A DNA stretch of 64,000 nt from Streptomyces virginiae (lineage in GTDB: Bacteria; Actinomycetota; Actinomycetes; Streptomycetales; Streptomycetaceae). The position numbers were made by a program, and so were the translations under genes. This document shows positions 28,092 through 37,235 of this stretch, piece by piece (positions within the stretch are counted from its first letter, which is position 1; every line of letters begins with the position of its first letter). Under the pieces are notes generated by a model. The model was not told the DNA's origin. It saw only the letters and a program-made list of their open reading frames with translations, and ran no database searches. The DNA lies in assembly GCF_000720455.1 (NCBI RefSeq), contig NZ_JOAK01000004.1, positions 248,001-312,000 of the forward strand. Reading direction: 5' to 3'.

Positions 28092-29369
28092 TCAGGACAG
28101 CCTGGAGTGCGGCAACTGGTCTTCCAGGACCGCTACTTTCCGGCGCATGTCTTCGATGACCTGGCGCCGCGCGTCGCGGAACTGCTGATGGTCCCGCTCG
28201 GCCTGGCTCAGGTCCTCGTCCAGATGCCCTCGTGGCTCCCCGCGCCCCCCGCCCATGGAGTCGAGGAGCATGCTCATCACGGCGTTCCCCGTCAGTACGG
28301 CCGCCGAAGGACCGAATGCGGCGACCATGGCCCTGCCTGCGGTCCGGCCGGCGAAGGTGACCAGGGAGGCGACCGCCTCCAACGGCGTCAGTTGGTTGCG
28401 TCGGTGTACCTCGGCGTGGAAGGCCATCCGGGCGTCCTCGTCGAGCCGGCCCTCCACCTGGGCGAACAGGTCGGGAACGACAGCCGACAACGGAACGTCC
28501 ACGCGGGTGGGATGCACCTTGCCCTCGGGCACTTTGACGACCCTCCCGGTGGAGTCGACGGTCGCGAATCCGGGGCCCACCGCGCTGACGGGGATGAGAC
28601 GGACGACCCGGGAGCTGCCGTGGATCTTCACCAGCGACCGGAAGTGGTCGTTCGAGGTCAACAGGTCCTGTACGAGTTCCAGGCGGACCCTCTCGTCGGG
28701 GTGCACGTCAGCGAGCAGGTCCCACTTGGTGATGACGAAGCTGACGGGACATTCCGCCTCGAGCATGATCGGCACCAGGGCGTTGAGGGTCTGCTCGAGA
28801 CGGACCTGCCCCTGGGGGGCACCGTCCAGGTGCTGGCGGATGTGGTTGCCGTCGATGATTCCGATCAACGCGTCAGCGCGCCGGATCTCGTCGAACAACC
28901 CTTCCTGCACCGTCGATCCGGGCGCCTGCGGCTCCGTCAGCAGTTCCCCCGCGTACTCCAGGTACTTCAGATGGAACATGGGCCGGGGCCGGACACCACT
29001 GGCGATCTGGGTCTTCACCGTGAACGTGAAGTGCCGCGTCTCCCCCTTCGCCGTTCCCGGCGGCCAGCCGGCTTCCCCAGACGTGTCCGCCATCTGGCTG
29101 AACCACTGATTGAGGTGCAGCACGTCATCCGGCGAGGCCTTGAGGAAATAGCTCTGGCCTGCCGGGGACTTGAGCCGGTGGTACATGCTCGCCAGCAGCA
29201 GCGTCTTGCCCGAGCCCTGCAAGCCCAGCGCCACGACCTGGAACGTCGGAGGGGCTTCCTCGAGTTCGAACCCGGGGCGGTTCCTGTTCCGCCTCTCCGC
29301 CACACGTTTGCGCCACGCCACGAACGCGATGAGGAGCAGGACCAGAACGACGAACGTTGTGACCAACAT
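28092..29369 (-). CDS. membrane-anchored P-loop GTPase-like protein
   Basis: Protein of 425 residues from the ATG at 29369. A membrane helix occupies about 1-18 (MLVTTFVVLVLLLIAFVAW). A P-loop GLQGSGKT follows at about 49-56, then a G3-like region (YLEYAGELL) and ITKWDLL, matching the G4 motif (T/NKxD), so a TRAFAC-type GTPase is likely. A C-terminal coiled-coil stretch follows (about 380-420). The start at 29402 (GTG) would add 11 residues before the helix. It lies one base upstream of the 27401-28090 gene and has lower G+C than neighbours. Function unknown. Confidence 0.7.
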   Translation of the reverse strand: MLVTTFVVLVLLLIAFVAWRKRVAERRNRNRPGFELEEAPPTFQVVALGLQGSGKTLLLASMYHRLKSPAGQSYFLKASPDDVLHLNQWFSQMADTSGEAGWPPGTAKGETRHFTFTVKTQIASGVRPRPMFHLKYLEYAGELLTEPQAPGSTVQEGLFDEIRRADALIGIIDGNHIRQHLDGAPQGQVRLEQTLNALVPIMLEAECPVSFVITKWDLLADVHPDERVRLELVQDLLTSNDHFRSLVKIHGSSRVVRLIPVSAVGPGFATVDSTGRVVKVPEGKVHPTRVDVPLSAVVPDLFAQVEGRLDEDARMAFHAEVHRRNQLTPLEAVASLVTFAGRTAGRAMVAAFGPSAAVLTGNAVMSMLLDSMGGGRGEPRGHLDEDLSQAERDHQQFRDARRQVIEDMRRKVAVLEDQLPHSRLS

Positions 29370-29542
29370 GGCTCTCCGTCCTGGCAGCCGGATCACGGCC
29401 ACCGCATGAACGGGAGTGGGACCGCCGGGCGCTCGTGGACGGGCCTGGAGCTGGAGGGTGGGAGAGGGGCCGGGACAGCGCGCCCGAAGGCCTCATGCTC
29501 CCAGTGCTTCACGTCCCCAAAGGGCACCGCTCTCCCTTCCAT

Positions 29543-29594
29543 TTTCCCCGACCGGCCCCGACCCGGCCAGTCGGGACGGGGCCGGTCGGGGAAA
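29543..29594 (-). terminator. terminator hairpin downstream of the esterase gene
   Basis: A perfect 18-bp inverted repeat (29543-29560 with 29577-29594, 16-base loop) lies 42 bases past the esterase stop. The gap 29370-29636 otherwise holds no recognisable gene. Confidence 0.65.
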
Positions 29595-29636
29595 CGAACA
29601 CCGGGAGGAGCCGGAAGGAAGCCGGTCGCCCCGGCC

Positions 29637-30740
29637 CTAGGGGGCCTTGACCACGCCGCTCAGCCAGCCGAAGGTCTGCGGCAGCTGCTTGGACCACGAT
29701 TCGAGGTTGTGTCCGCCGACGACCTTCTCGGCATGGACGACGGTGGGCTTCTGAGCGATCCCCTTGAGGTCCATGCCCGACAGGTAGCCGTCCTGCTCCG
29801 CGCCCGACAGCCACAGCGACACGGCCGGTGGGGCCGGCTGCGCCTTGAGGATGTTCTTCAGGTTGTGGGCGGTCCGCGTCTGCGGGTCCTGTGCGACGAG
29901 CGAGGTGGGTTCCTGGCCGGGGTCGTTGTAGCCGGACAGGGAAACGGCCGCGCTGTAGCGGTCGGGGTGGGAGATGGCCAGCTTGGCGGCGCAGTAGGCG
30001 CCGGCCGAGTACCCGGCCACGCCCCAGGTGCGGGCCTCGTCGGAGGCACGGAAGTTGTCCACGACCATCTTGCGGACGTCGACGCTGAACCAGCTGTCGG
30101 CGTTGACCTTGCCGGGAAGGTTGGCGCAGCCGGTGTCGCCGTTGCCCACCAGCATGGCGCGCGGCGAGACGAGGATGAACGGCTGCACCTTGCCGCTCTT
30201 CATCAGCGGCTCCAGCACCTCGTGCGCCTTGAGCCCCTGGAACCAGGACTTGCCCGTCCCCGGTATGCCCGGGATCAGCTCGACGACCGGGAACTTCTTG
30301 TCCTTGTAGGCGGGGTCGTCGTACTGCGGCGGCAGCCACACCAGGACGTCGCCCTTGACCCCGGAGATCTTGCCGTCCAGCTCGGTCTTCTGGACCCGCC
30401 CGCCCAGCCCCTCGACGGGCTGGAAGGCCTGCTTGACCTTCGGAGCCTCTTCGACCTTCTTTCCGCCGAGCCCGTCCGGACCGAGGTCGGGGGCCGCCGT
30501 GACGTACTTGCCGGTGCCGAGCAGGTCGTCCCACGAGTTGTAGAAGTGCTCGGCCCTGTTGACGGCGACGAACACCACGGCGACGGCTGTGACCTGTGCG
30601 AACACCACCATCAGGAAGCGCAGGGCGGTACGTACGACGGCGGGGCCGCGCACCTTGCTCCACACGGCCAGGGGCAGGATGACGGCGATCGCGGTCAGCG
30701 CGATCACCGTGGCGAAGAAAGGTGTCCCGGTCAGGCTCAT
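29637..30740 (-). CDS. membrane-anchored esterase (putative esterase / antigen-85-like)
   Basis: Protein of 367 residues. The N-terminus has two hydrophobic helices (about 5-27 and 35-60). A soluble alpha/beta-hydrolase domain follows, with the nucleophile elbow GVAGYSAGAYCAAKL and a C-terminal VVGGHNLESWSKQLP containing the probable His. The substrate is unknown; related Esterase-D-like proteins act on acylated compounds. ATG 30740 is preferred to the in-frame GTG at 30743. It ends at a strong hairpin and is separated from the regulator gene by a 138-base gap. Confidence 0.82.
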   Translation of the reverse strand: MSLTGTPFFATVIALTAIAVILPLAVWSKVRGPAVVRTALRFLMVVFAQVTAVAVVFVAVNRAEHFYNSWDDLLGTGKYVTAAPDLGPDGLGGKKVEEAPKVKQAFQPVEGLGGRVQKTELDGKISGVKGDVLVWLPPQYDDPAYKDKKFPVVELIPGIPGTGKSWFQGLKAHEVLEPLMKSGKVQPFILVSPRAMLVGNGDTGCANLPGKVNADSWFSVDVRKMVVDNFRASDEARTWGVAGYSAGAYCAAKLAISHPDRYSAAVSLSGYNDPGQEPTSLVAQDPQTRTAHNLKNILKAQPAPPAVSLWLSGAEQDGYLSGMDLKGIAQKPTVVHAEKVVGGHNLESWSKQLPQTFGWLSGVVKAP

Positions 30741-30785
30741 CACGCCACCGTAGAGGGCGGCACGCCGGTCCCCGGTTGCCCGGTC

Positions 30786-30814
30786 GACCTGCGGTTTCGG
30801 TCACACCGCAGGTC
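30786..30814 (-). terminator. hairpin downstream of the response regulator
   Basis: A perfect 10-bp stem (30786-30795 with 30805-30814) lies 65 bases past the response-regulator stop, a probable terminator. Confidence 0.5.
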
Positions 30815-30878
30815 AACGGCACACGGTGCGGGGCAGCCCTCGGACGTCAGGTGTCCGACATCACGCGGGCCCCACGCG

Positions 30879-31577
30879 TCACACCAGTCGTCGGGCCGTC
30901 GCCCAGCGGGTCAGCTCGTGCCGGTTGGAGAGCTGGAGCTTGCGCAGCACCGCCGAGACGTGCGACTCCACCGTCTTCACCGAGATGAAGAGCTGCTTGG
31001 CGATCTCCTTGTACGCGTACCCGCGCGCGATCAGCCGGAGCACCTCGCGCTCGCGCTGCGTGAGCCGGTCCAGGTCCTCGTCCACCGGCGGCGCGTCGGT
31101 CGAGGCGAACGCGTCGAGCACGAAGCCGGCCAGGCGCGGCGAGAACACCGCGTCCCCGTCCTGCACGCGGAAGACGGAGTCCACCAGGTCGGTGCCGGTG
31201 ATGGTCTTGGTGACGTACCCGCGCGCGCCGCCCCGGATGACGCCGATGACGTCCTCGGCCGCGTCCGACACCGACAGCGCGAGGAACCGCACCGGGTTCT
31301 CGGCGGCCGCCATCAGCGGGGCGCAGCGCCGCAGCACCTCGACGCCGCCGCCGCCGGGCAGGTGCACGTCGAGGAGGACCACCTCGGGCCGGGTGGCCGT
31401 GATGACGGTGACGGCCTGGTCGACGTCGGCGGCCTCACCGACGACCTCCACGCCGGTCCGGTCGGTCTCGCCGATCTCGGCCTGCACCCCGGTGCGGAAC
31501 ATCCTGTGGTCGTCGACGAGCACCACCCGGACGCGCCTGGTCTCCCCCACGCCTGCGTTCTTCTCGTCCTCGGTCAT
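30879..31577 (-). CDS. LuxR-family response regulator
   Basis: Protein of 232 residues. The receiver has VRVVLVDDHRMFRTGVQAE and the phospho-acceptor Asp in VVLLDVHLPGGGG. The C-terminal LuxR HTH reads LTQREREVLRLIARGYAYKE, then KTVESHVSAVLRKLQL. It is the partner of the kinase whose stop overlaps its start by 4 bp. Its targets are not visible. Confidence 0.93.
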   Translation of the reverse strand: MTEDEKNAGVGETRRVRVVLVDDHRMFRTGVQAEIGETDRTGVEVVGEAADVDQAVTVITATRPEVVLLDVHLPGGGGVEVLRRCAPLMAAAENPVRFLALSVSDAAEDVIGVIRGGARGYVTKTITGTDLVDSVFRVQDGDAVFSPRLAGFVLDAFASTDAPPVDEDLDRLTQREREVLRLIARGYAYKEIAKQLFISVKTVESHVSAVLRKLQLSNRHELTRWATARRLV

Positions 31578-32869
31578 GCCGCGTTCGCCGCCCTCTCCAT
31601 CTCCAGCTCGACTTCCGTGCCGCCGTCGGGCGCGGACCGCAGTCGTGCGGTCCCGCCGTTGCGCTGCATCCGGCCGATGATCGATTCTCGTACGCCCATG
31701 CGGTCGTCGGGTACCGCGTCGATGTCGAAGCCCGGCCCCCGGTCCCGTACGGACACGAACACCGTCTGGCCCTCCACCTCGGCGTACACCTGCACCGGCC
31801 CGCCCTCGCCACCGTACTTGGCGGCATTGACCATCGCCTCGCGTGCGGCCTGGACCTGTGCGCCCAGCTTCTCGTCGAGCGGGCAGTCGCCGACGACGAC
31901 GACCTCGATGGGCACGCCGTGGTGGTCCTCGACCTCGGCCGCGGTCTTCTTCACGGCCTCCGCCAGGGTGGCGGGCTCCTCGGCCTCGTCCTTGCCGGTG
32001 CCCTCGGGCTTGTACAGCCAGTTGCGCAGCTCGCGTTCCTGGGCCCGTGCGAGGCGGCGCACCTCGCCCACGTCCTCCGCGTTGCGCTGGATCAGGGTGA
32101 GGGTGTGCAGCACCGAGTCGTGCACGTGGGCGGCGACCTCGGCGCGTTCCTGGGCGCGGATGCGCATCAGCCGTTCCTCGGAGAGGTCCTGGGTCATCCG
32201 GATCAGCCAGGGGCCGGCGAGCAGGGCCACGCCGACGAGGACGGCGAGGGTGGCGGTGAGGACGTTGCCGAGCTGCGCGGCGGAGCCCCGTACGACGATG
32301 AAGACGGTGAGGCCCACACCGACCAGGGCGACCCCGGCGAGCGCGCGGGCGGCCTGGAAGAGGCGCCCGTGCCGGCCGGCGGCTGTGGTCCAGTGGGCGC
32401 GGCGGGCGTTGTCGGCCTGCCGCCATACGAGGACCACCCCGGCCCCGACCAGCAGCGTCGGCCATACGTAGCGCCCGGACTCGCCGCCCAGCTGGACCTT
32501 GGAGATGAAGATGCCCGCGCCGATGAACAGGGCGATCAGCGCGGTGATCTGCCCGCGGTCCGGTTTGCGCAGCCGGCGGGTGCCGTCGGGGAGGGACTCG
32601 AAGAAGGAGCGGTGCCCCGCGCGGCCGCCCACGCCGAGCGGTACGAACACCCAGAACGCGGCGTAGAGCAGCACGCCCAGTCCGTCGCCCCACATGAACA
32701 GCAGGAGGAACGCCAGCCGGACCCAGCCCACGGGCAGCCCGAGGTGCCCGGCCAGTCCGCGCGCGACACCGCCCAGCATCCGGCCGTCGGCGCTCCGGTA
32801 GAGCTTGCGCTGCGGCGGGTCGTCGGCGTCCGGGGCGTGCGGTGGGCGGGAGGCGGCGGCTACGGGCAT
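31574..32869 (-). CDS. PspC-domain sensor histidine kinase
   Basis: Protein of 431 residues. An N-terminal PspC domain (LYRSADGRMLGGVARGLAG, about 22-75) with a membrane helix is followed by four further membrane segments (about 110-215). The HisKA_3 dimerisation helix holds AAHVHDSVLHTLTLIQRN with the phospho-His. The HATPase has AREAMVNAAKYGG and VSVRDRGPGFD. The regulator gene follows with a 4-bp overlap. The start is ATG 32869; a GTG at 32884 is in frame. The PspC domain and the divergent PspC protein suggest envelope-stress sensing. Confidence 0.9.
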   Translation of the reverse strand: MPVAAASRPPHAPDADDPPQRKLYRSADGRMLGGVARGLAGHLGLPVGWVRLAFLLLFMWGDGLGVLLYAAFWVFVPLGVGGRAGHRSFFESLPDGTRRLRKPDRGQITALIALFIGAGIFISKVQLGGESGRYVWPTLLVGAGVVLVWRQADNARRAHWTTAAGRHGRLFQAARALAGVALVGVGLTVFIVVRGSAAQLGNVLTATLAVLVGVALLAGPWLIRMTQDLSEERLMRIRAQERAEVAAHVHDSVLHTLTLIQRNAEDVGEVRRLARAQERELRNWLYKPEGTGKDEAEEPATLAEAVKKTAAEVEDHHGVPIEVVVVGDCPLDEKLGAQVQAAREAMVNAAKYGGEGGPVQVYAEVEGQTVFVSVRDRGPGFDIDAVPDDRMGVRESIIGRMQRNGGTARLRSAPDGGTEVELEMERAANAA

Positions 32870-33000
32870 GTCACCAAGGGTCACATGGCGGGCCGCGGCC
32901 CGGCATCAGGGCATCCCCCCACTTCTGCCCGGGAGATTTCAGGGTTGCGCCAGGGTAGGGCCGGATTCCCGGCAGCCGCGCCGCCCGTCACCATGGACGC

Positions 33001-34344
33001 ATGACCGAAGTACACGATGCCCCGCCGCAGGCACCCGGGGCGCCCCGGGGAGCCGAAGCCCGGCCGTCCCTGCGCCGCAGCAAGCGCGACAAGGTCCTCG
33101 CGGGCGTGTGCGGCGGTCTGGGCCGGTACTTCGACCTGGACCCGGTGGTGTTCCGGATCGTCCTGGGCGTCCTCGCGGTCACCGGCGGCGTCGGCCTGAT
33201 CTTCTACGGCTTCGCGTGGCTGCTGCTCCCGCAGGAGGGCGAGGAGGACAGCGAGGCGAAGAAGCTGCTGACGGGCCGGGTCGAAGGGGCGACGCTGGCG
33301 GCGGTGTTCGCCGCCCTGGTGGGCTGTGCGCTGTTCCTGTCGATGCTGGACAACGGCGCCCTGGCGGTCTTCTCGGTGCTGGTGGTCCTGGCGCTCGGCG
33401 GTGCCTCGTACTGGTCGCAGCGGCGGCGGCAGGCGGCCCCGCCCGAGACGGAGGCACCCGCCCCGGGCGGGGCCGCGCCCCGCGCCGCGCACGGGCCGGC
33501 GGCCCCGCCCGAGACGAAGGCGCCGCCCGCCCCGGGCGCCCCTTCCTGGTGGCGGGACCCGCTGGTCAAGGACGGCACCACCGGCCCCGTCGGCGCGACC
33601 GGATACCTGTGGGGGCCCGACGACGCCGCCGGCCCGGCGGAGCCCGACGCGGCCGGCGCCGCGGACGCGGCCGTACGGCGGCCCGCCGCCGCCCGGGTCC
33701 GGGGGCGCGGCGGCATCGGCGGCCGGGTGTTCGTGCTGGCGCTGCTGGCCGGGGCCGTCGGTACCGCGGCCGACTGGGAGGGCAGCCCGCTGGGCGAGGC
33801 CCTGCAGACCGGGCTCGCCGCCGCGCTGATCGTCTTCGGCCTCGGCCTCGCGGTCAGCTCCCTGCTGGGGCGCACCGGCTTCGGCACCGTCGTGCTGGCC
33901 GTGATCACCGCGGGCCTGCTCGCGGGCGCGGCGGCGCTGCCGCGCGAGATCGGCACCGACTGGCAGGAGGTCGAGTGGCGTCCGGCCGCCGTGGCCGACG
34001 TACGGCCCGTGTACGAGGCGGGCACCGGGCTGGCGACCTTGGACCTGAGCCGCCTGGACGTGCCGAAGGGCACCAGCGTGTCCGTCAGCGCCTCCGTCGA
34101 CGCGGGCCGGCTCAAGGTCCTCCTGCCCCGGGAGGTCACCGCCGAGGCGGACGTCACCGTCCGGCGCCTCGGCGACATCCAGCTGCCCGGCGACTACGCG
34201 GGCCGCATCGAGCGGGCCGGGCCGGGGCGGCAGAACCGGACGGCGACCCTCGCGCCGCCCGCCGGCACCGAGACCGGCGGGACGATCGAGCTGGACCTCA
34301 ATGCGGGAATCGGACAGGTGGAGGTGGCCCGTGCGGCGTCATGA
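33001..34344 (+). CDS. PspC-domain multi-pass membrane protein
   Basis: Protein of 447 residues. The N-terminal PspC domain reads LRRSKRDKVLAGVCGGLGRY (about 24-44) followed by VVFRIVLGVLAVTGGVGLIF. Several membrane helices follow (about 95-135 and 243-315), separated by a Pro/Ala-rich linker (about 143-240). The last 110 residues (from about 340) resemble an extracytoplasmic beta-rich DUF2154/LiaF-like domain (LDLSRLDVPKGTSVSVSASV). It is divergent from the PspC-kinase gene, so it may be its target or partner. Confidence 0.8.
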   Translation: MTEVHDAPPQAPGAPRGAEARPSLRRSKRDKVLAGVCGGLGRYFDLDPVVFRIVLGVLAVTGGVGLIFYGFAWLLLPQEGEEDSEAKKLLTGRVEGATLAAVFAALVGCALFLSMLDNGALAVFSVLVVLALGGASYWSQRRRQAAPPETEAPAPGGAAPRAAHGPAAPPETKAPPAPGAPSWWRDPLVKDGTTGPVGATGYLWGPDDAAGPAEPDAAGAADAAVRRPAAARVRGRGGIGGRVFVLALLAGAVGTAADWEGSPLGEALQTGLAAALIVFGLGLAVSSLLGRTGFGTVVLAVITAGLLAGAAALPREIGTDWQEVEWRPAAVADVRPVYEAGTGLATLDLSRLDVPKGTSVSVSASVDAGRLKVLLPREVTAEADVTVRRLGDIQLPGDYAGRIERAGPGRQNRTATLAPPAGTETGGTIELDLNAGIGQVEVARAAS

Positions 34345-34555
34345 GTTCCAGCCGGGACGGCTGATCGCGGGCCTGGTCCTGCTGCTGGCGGGCGTGCTCT
34401 ACCTGGTCGAGACCACCGGTGAGGCCGACATGCCGTGGTACGCGGTCATCCCGATGACCGCGGGCGGGCTGACACTGGCCGCGCTGGTGGGGCTGGTGAC
34501 CTACGCGGTGCGCCGGGACCGGCGCGACCGGATCTCCGAGTCCAGCGACAGGTAG
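34331..34555 (+). CDS. small two-helix membrane protein
   Basis: Protein of 74 residues from the GTG at 34331, which follows GGTGGAGGTGG; the upstream PspC gene overlaps it by 14 bp. Two hydrophobic helices (about 12-30 and 40-60) are followed by a basic tail YAVRRDRRDRISESSDR. Its 3' end overlaps the convergent DoxX gene by 55 bp. Function unknown; coupling to the PspC protein suggests a joint role. Confidence 0.7.
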   Translation: MRRHEFQPGRLIAGLVLLLAGVLYLVETTGEADMPWYAVIPMTAGGLTLAALVGLVTYAVRRDRRDRISESSDR

Positions 34556-35010
34556 GGCGCGCCGGCGAGGATCAGCGGGGTCCAGGCCATCAGGTAGATC
34601 AGGTCGTTGCCGTAGTAGTACGGGCTCACCGCCCACGACACCGTGAGCCACAGGCTCAGCGAGATCAGCGCCCCGCCGACGGCCGCGGTCCGCGACAGCA
34701 GCCCGACCAGGGTGCCGAGGCCCACCAGGACCTCTGCGACGGCGAGGAACACGGCGAAGCCGACGGGCGCTTCCAGAGAGAGGTCCACGAGGGCGGGGAT
34801 CGCGGAGGTGTCGCGCACCCCGCGCATCAGGTCGCCGATGGAGCCGTCGCCGGAGGCGGAGAGGAACACGGGGTCGAAGAGCTTGTCCAGACCCGCGTAG
34901 ACGAAGGTCACGCCGAGGAACAGGCGCAGGGGCAGCAGGTGGTACCGGGCAGCCTGTTCACGCAGCCCGCGCGGTACGTCGGTCCGGGGAGGTGCTTCGG
35001 TTCTGGTCAC
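34501..35010 (-). CDS. DoxX family membrane protein
   Basis: Protein of 169 residues with four membrane helices and the DoxX motif LPLRLFLGVTFVYAGLDKLF near residue 25-45. An Arg/Glu-containing loop and a final YYYGNDLIYLMAWTPLILAG follow. DoxX proteins are linked to redox or sulfur-oxidation membrane complexes and are of unknown role in actinobacteria. Its 3' 55 bp overlap the opposite-strand small membrane gene. Confidence 0.88.
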   Translation of the reverse strand: MTRTEAPPRTDVPRGLREQAARYHLLPLRLFLGVTFVYAGLDKLFDPVFLSASGDGSIGDLMRGVRDTSAIPALVDLSLEAPVGFAVFLAVAEVLVGLGTLVGLLSRTAAVGGALISLSLWLTVSWAVSPYYYGNDLIYLMAWTPLILAGAPYLSLDSEIRSRRSRRTA

Positions 35011-35028
35011 GCGTCATGTCTACCCCGA

Positions 35029-36285
35029 TCACTCGGCCACGTCGATGGTGCAGCGGTTGGATTCCACTCCGGCGGCCGTGACCACCTGGATCTCGGTGCG
35101 CCCGGGTTCCACTTCCGCCGGGACCGGCACCGTCAGCACCGCGTCGGAGGGGTTGGTGAACCCGCCCGGCACCGGGACCAGCGGCACGTGCACGTGGACC
35201 GCCCCGATCCGTACGACCAGCCGGGCGAGCATCTCCGGGGTCTGCGCGCCGGGCGGCACGAAGCCCACGCCCCGGATCTCGATGTCGTCCCCGGGGCGGA
35301 CGGCGGCGTCCAGGTCCCCGGGCTCGCGTCTGCGCACCACCGACAGCACCAGCGGGCGGCTGCCCTCCGCGTACTTCGCCGCCAGGTAAACCGCCGCCGA
35401 CAGGGCCACCAGCAGGGCCAGCGCCCAGGGCAGCTGCGGCAGCCGGCCGGGGAAGCGGGCGAGCGAGGCCGCCGCGTAGGCCAGTACGACGGTGGAGACG
35501 AGCACGTACTGCGCGTCGGGGAAGCTCCCGCGGCCCGCGTCGTCCGTCAGCAGGTCCGCTCCGCGCGGCCGGTCGGCCGGCAGCTTCTGCAGCCGCTGGC
35601 TCATGATCCGTACGGAGACCACCCGGCGCACCAGCACCGCCACCGCGGAGGTCAGCACGACCACGGACAGCAGTGGCAGCGCCCGGTCCAGGGCGAGGCC
35701 CGCGTACAGCGCCCGCCGCTCCGGGCCGGGGGCCGAGGCGGCCAGCCGCAGCGCGAGCAGCAGCGTGGCGAAGGACGTCAGCACCACCCAGGCGGTGGGC
35801 ACCGCCTTCGAGGTGGACAGCCGGTTGTCCTCGCCGACCAGCGGGGCCAGCAGTCCGCCGCGCACCGACTGGGCTCTGGCGGCGACCGTCAGCAGCCCGG
35901 CGAGCAGCAGGGCCGCGAGGAGTCCGGCGGTGCGCGCGGTGGACCAGCCGGTGCCGAGCGCGGCGGCGACCTGGACCAGGAGCAGGACGCCGGCGGCGAT
36001 CCACACGGCGAGGACGGCCCGCCAGGAGAACACGTACAGCCAGGAGTTGCCGGCTTCCCGGCCCCGGTCGGCGACGGTACGGGCCGACAGGGTCAGCTCG
36101 TCGGAGACCCACTGGCGGGAGGCGCCGAGGGAGTGGGCGACGGCGGCCGGCACGCCCTGCCCGGCGGCGAACTCGTCGCGCTTCTCCAGGAACGCGGCGA
36201 CCGCTCGACGGTGCCCTTCCCGTGCGCACTCTTCGCAGGCGCAGGCAGTGGTATGGGTGCCGCGGGACATCTCTTGGACAGCCAC
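35029..36285 (-). CDS. uncharacterised multi-pass membrane protein with Ig-like tail
   Basis: Protein of 418 residues from the GTG at 36285 (GAGAGG upstream). The N-terminus has a CACEEC cysteine pair cluster (about 15-20) and a helical cytoplasmic segment to about 85. About seven hydrophobic helices follow between 90 and 310. The last 90 residues (IRGVGFVPPGAQTPE, TNPSDAVLTVPVP) look like an IPT/TIG or Ig-like beta domain. No family is recognised. It is followed by DoxX 18 bp downstream, so the two are probably co-transcribed. Confidence 0.7.
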   Translation of the reverse strand: MAVQEMSRGTHTTACACEECAREGHRRAVAAFLEKRDEFAAGQGVPAAVAHSLGASRQWVSDELTLSARTVADRGREAGNSWLYVFSWRAVLAVWIAAGVLLLVQVAAALGTGWSTARTAGLLAALLLAGLLTVAARAQSVRGGLLAPLVGEDNRLSTSKAVPTAWVVLTSFATLLLALRLAASAPGPERRALYAGLALDRALPLLSVVVLTSAVAVLVRRVVSVRIMSQRLQKLPADRPRGADLLTDDAGRGSFPDAQYVLVSTVVLAYAAASLARFPGRLPQLPWALALLVALSAAVYLAAKYAEGSRPLVLSVVRRREPGDLDAAVRPGDDIEIRGVGFVPPGAQTPEMLARLVVRIGAVHVHVPLVPVPGGFTNPSDAVLTVPVPAEVEPGRTEIQVVTAAGVESNRCTIDVAE

Positions 36286-36387
36286 GTACGTGCCGCCTCT
36301 CTGAACTACGGGGCAATGCCAGCGAATTGTGCACCACTGGGGCAGTGCTCCGGATTGCGCACGATGTCAGAGCAGGTGATTAACGGT

Positions 36388-37158
36388 TCATGATGTTGAC
36401 GCCATGTCCGCGACGGTCTGCCACAGCGGCTGGTAGCTCACCCAGGCGGCCAGGTCCCCGCCGAACCGCTCGCGGGTGGCCAGGGCGCCGTGGTGGTCGA
36501 TGAGCACCGGTTTCCCGGCGGCCCGTGCGATCAGCTGGACCTGCGCCGCCCGTTCCGCGGCGACGAACCACCAGGCGGCCGCGTCCACCGAGCCGCCGAC
36601 CGTCAACAGCCCGTGATTGCGCAGGATGAGCGCCTTGTACGGGCCGAGCGCCCGGGCGATGCGCGCGCCGTCCTCCGCGCCGGCGTACTCGTCGAGGAGC
36701 GCGTGGTCCTCGTAGAAGGCGCAGGCCTCGTGGGTGACCGGGGCGAGCAGCTCGCCGAGGGCGGCGAGGGCCCTGCCGTACGGGGCCTGTGCGCGGACGA
36801 CCGCCACCGCGTCGGGGCGGGCCCGGTGCACGGCCGCGTGCACGGCGAAGGCCAGTTGGTTGACGCGCCGCTCCCCCCGGACCACCCGCCCGTCCCCGTC
36901 GACGAGCAGCAGGTCCTCGGGGCCGAGCGGGGCGAAGGCCCGGCCGAAGGGGTTCACCCAGTAGCAGTCGTCGTACTCCGGGTCCCGCGCGGTGACGTGC
37001 CCGGCGACCCCGTCCTCGTACCCGAGGCGGGCGAACAGCCGCAGCGCGCCCGCGAGCCGCTCCTTGCGGTGCGCCCGCTCCTCGGCCGGGTCCGTGTGCG
37101 CGGGCGGCATCTCGAAGCGCAGCCGTTCCACGGGCACGGGTACGGGCTGGTCCGGCAT
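36388..37158 (-). CDS. class II aldolase/adducin family protein
   Basis: Protein of 256 residues. The family's metal-binding pattern is present: HVTARDPEYDDCYWVNPFG, then a VHAAVHRARPD pair of His (H-x-H spacing region) and NHGLLTVGGSVDAAAWWF, which supplies a further His. Members are L-ribulose-5-phosphate epimerases, fuculose aldolases or uncharacterised sugar-acid decarboxylating enzymes; the substrate is not decided here. The ATG at 37158 follows GAAGGAG. Transcription toward the 35029 gene is possible across a 102-base gap. Confidence 0.82.
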   Translation of the reverse strand: MPDQPVPVPVERLRFEMPPAHTDPAEERAHRKERLAGALRLFARLGYEDGVAGHVTARDPEYDDCYWVNPFGRAFAPLGPEDLLLVDGDGRVVRGERRVNQLAFAVHAAVHRARPDAVAVVRAQAPYGRALAALGELLAPVTHEACAFYEDHALLDEYAGAEDGARIARALGPYKALILRNHGLLTVGGSVDAAAWWFVAAERAAQVQLIARAAGKPVLIDHHGALATRERFGGDLAAWVSYQPLWQTVADMASTS

Positions 37159-37235
37159 GGGCGCTCCTTCGACGGCTCGGCTCGGCTCGCGGCGCAAGGT
37201 ACCGGCGCCCCTGCCAAGTGGCCAGAGAAACGGCG

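Noticed and set aside
28089..32471. Long plus-strand frame (1460 codons) spanning the GTPase, esterase and two-component genes
   Set aside because: It crosses four real minus-strand genes and intergenic hairpins, and has no recognisable domain.
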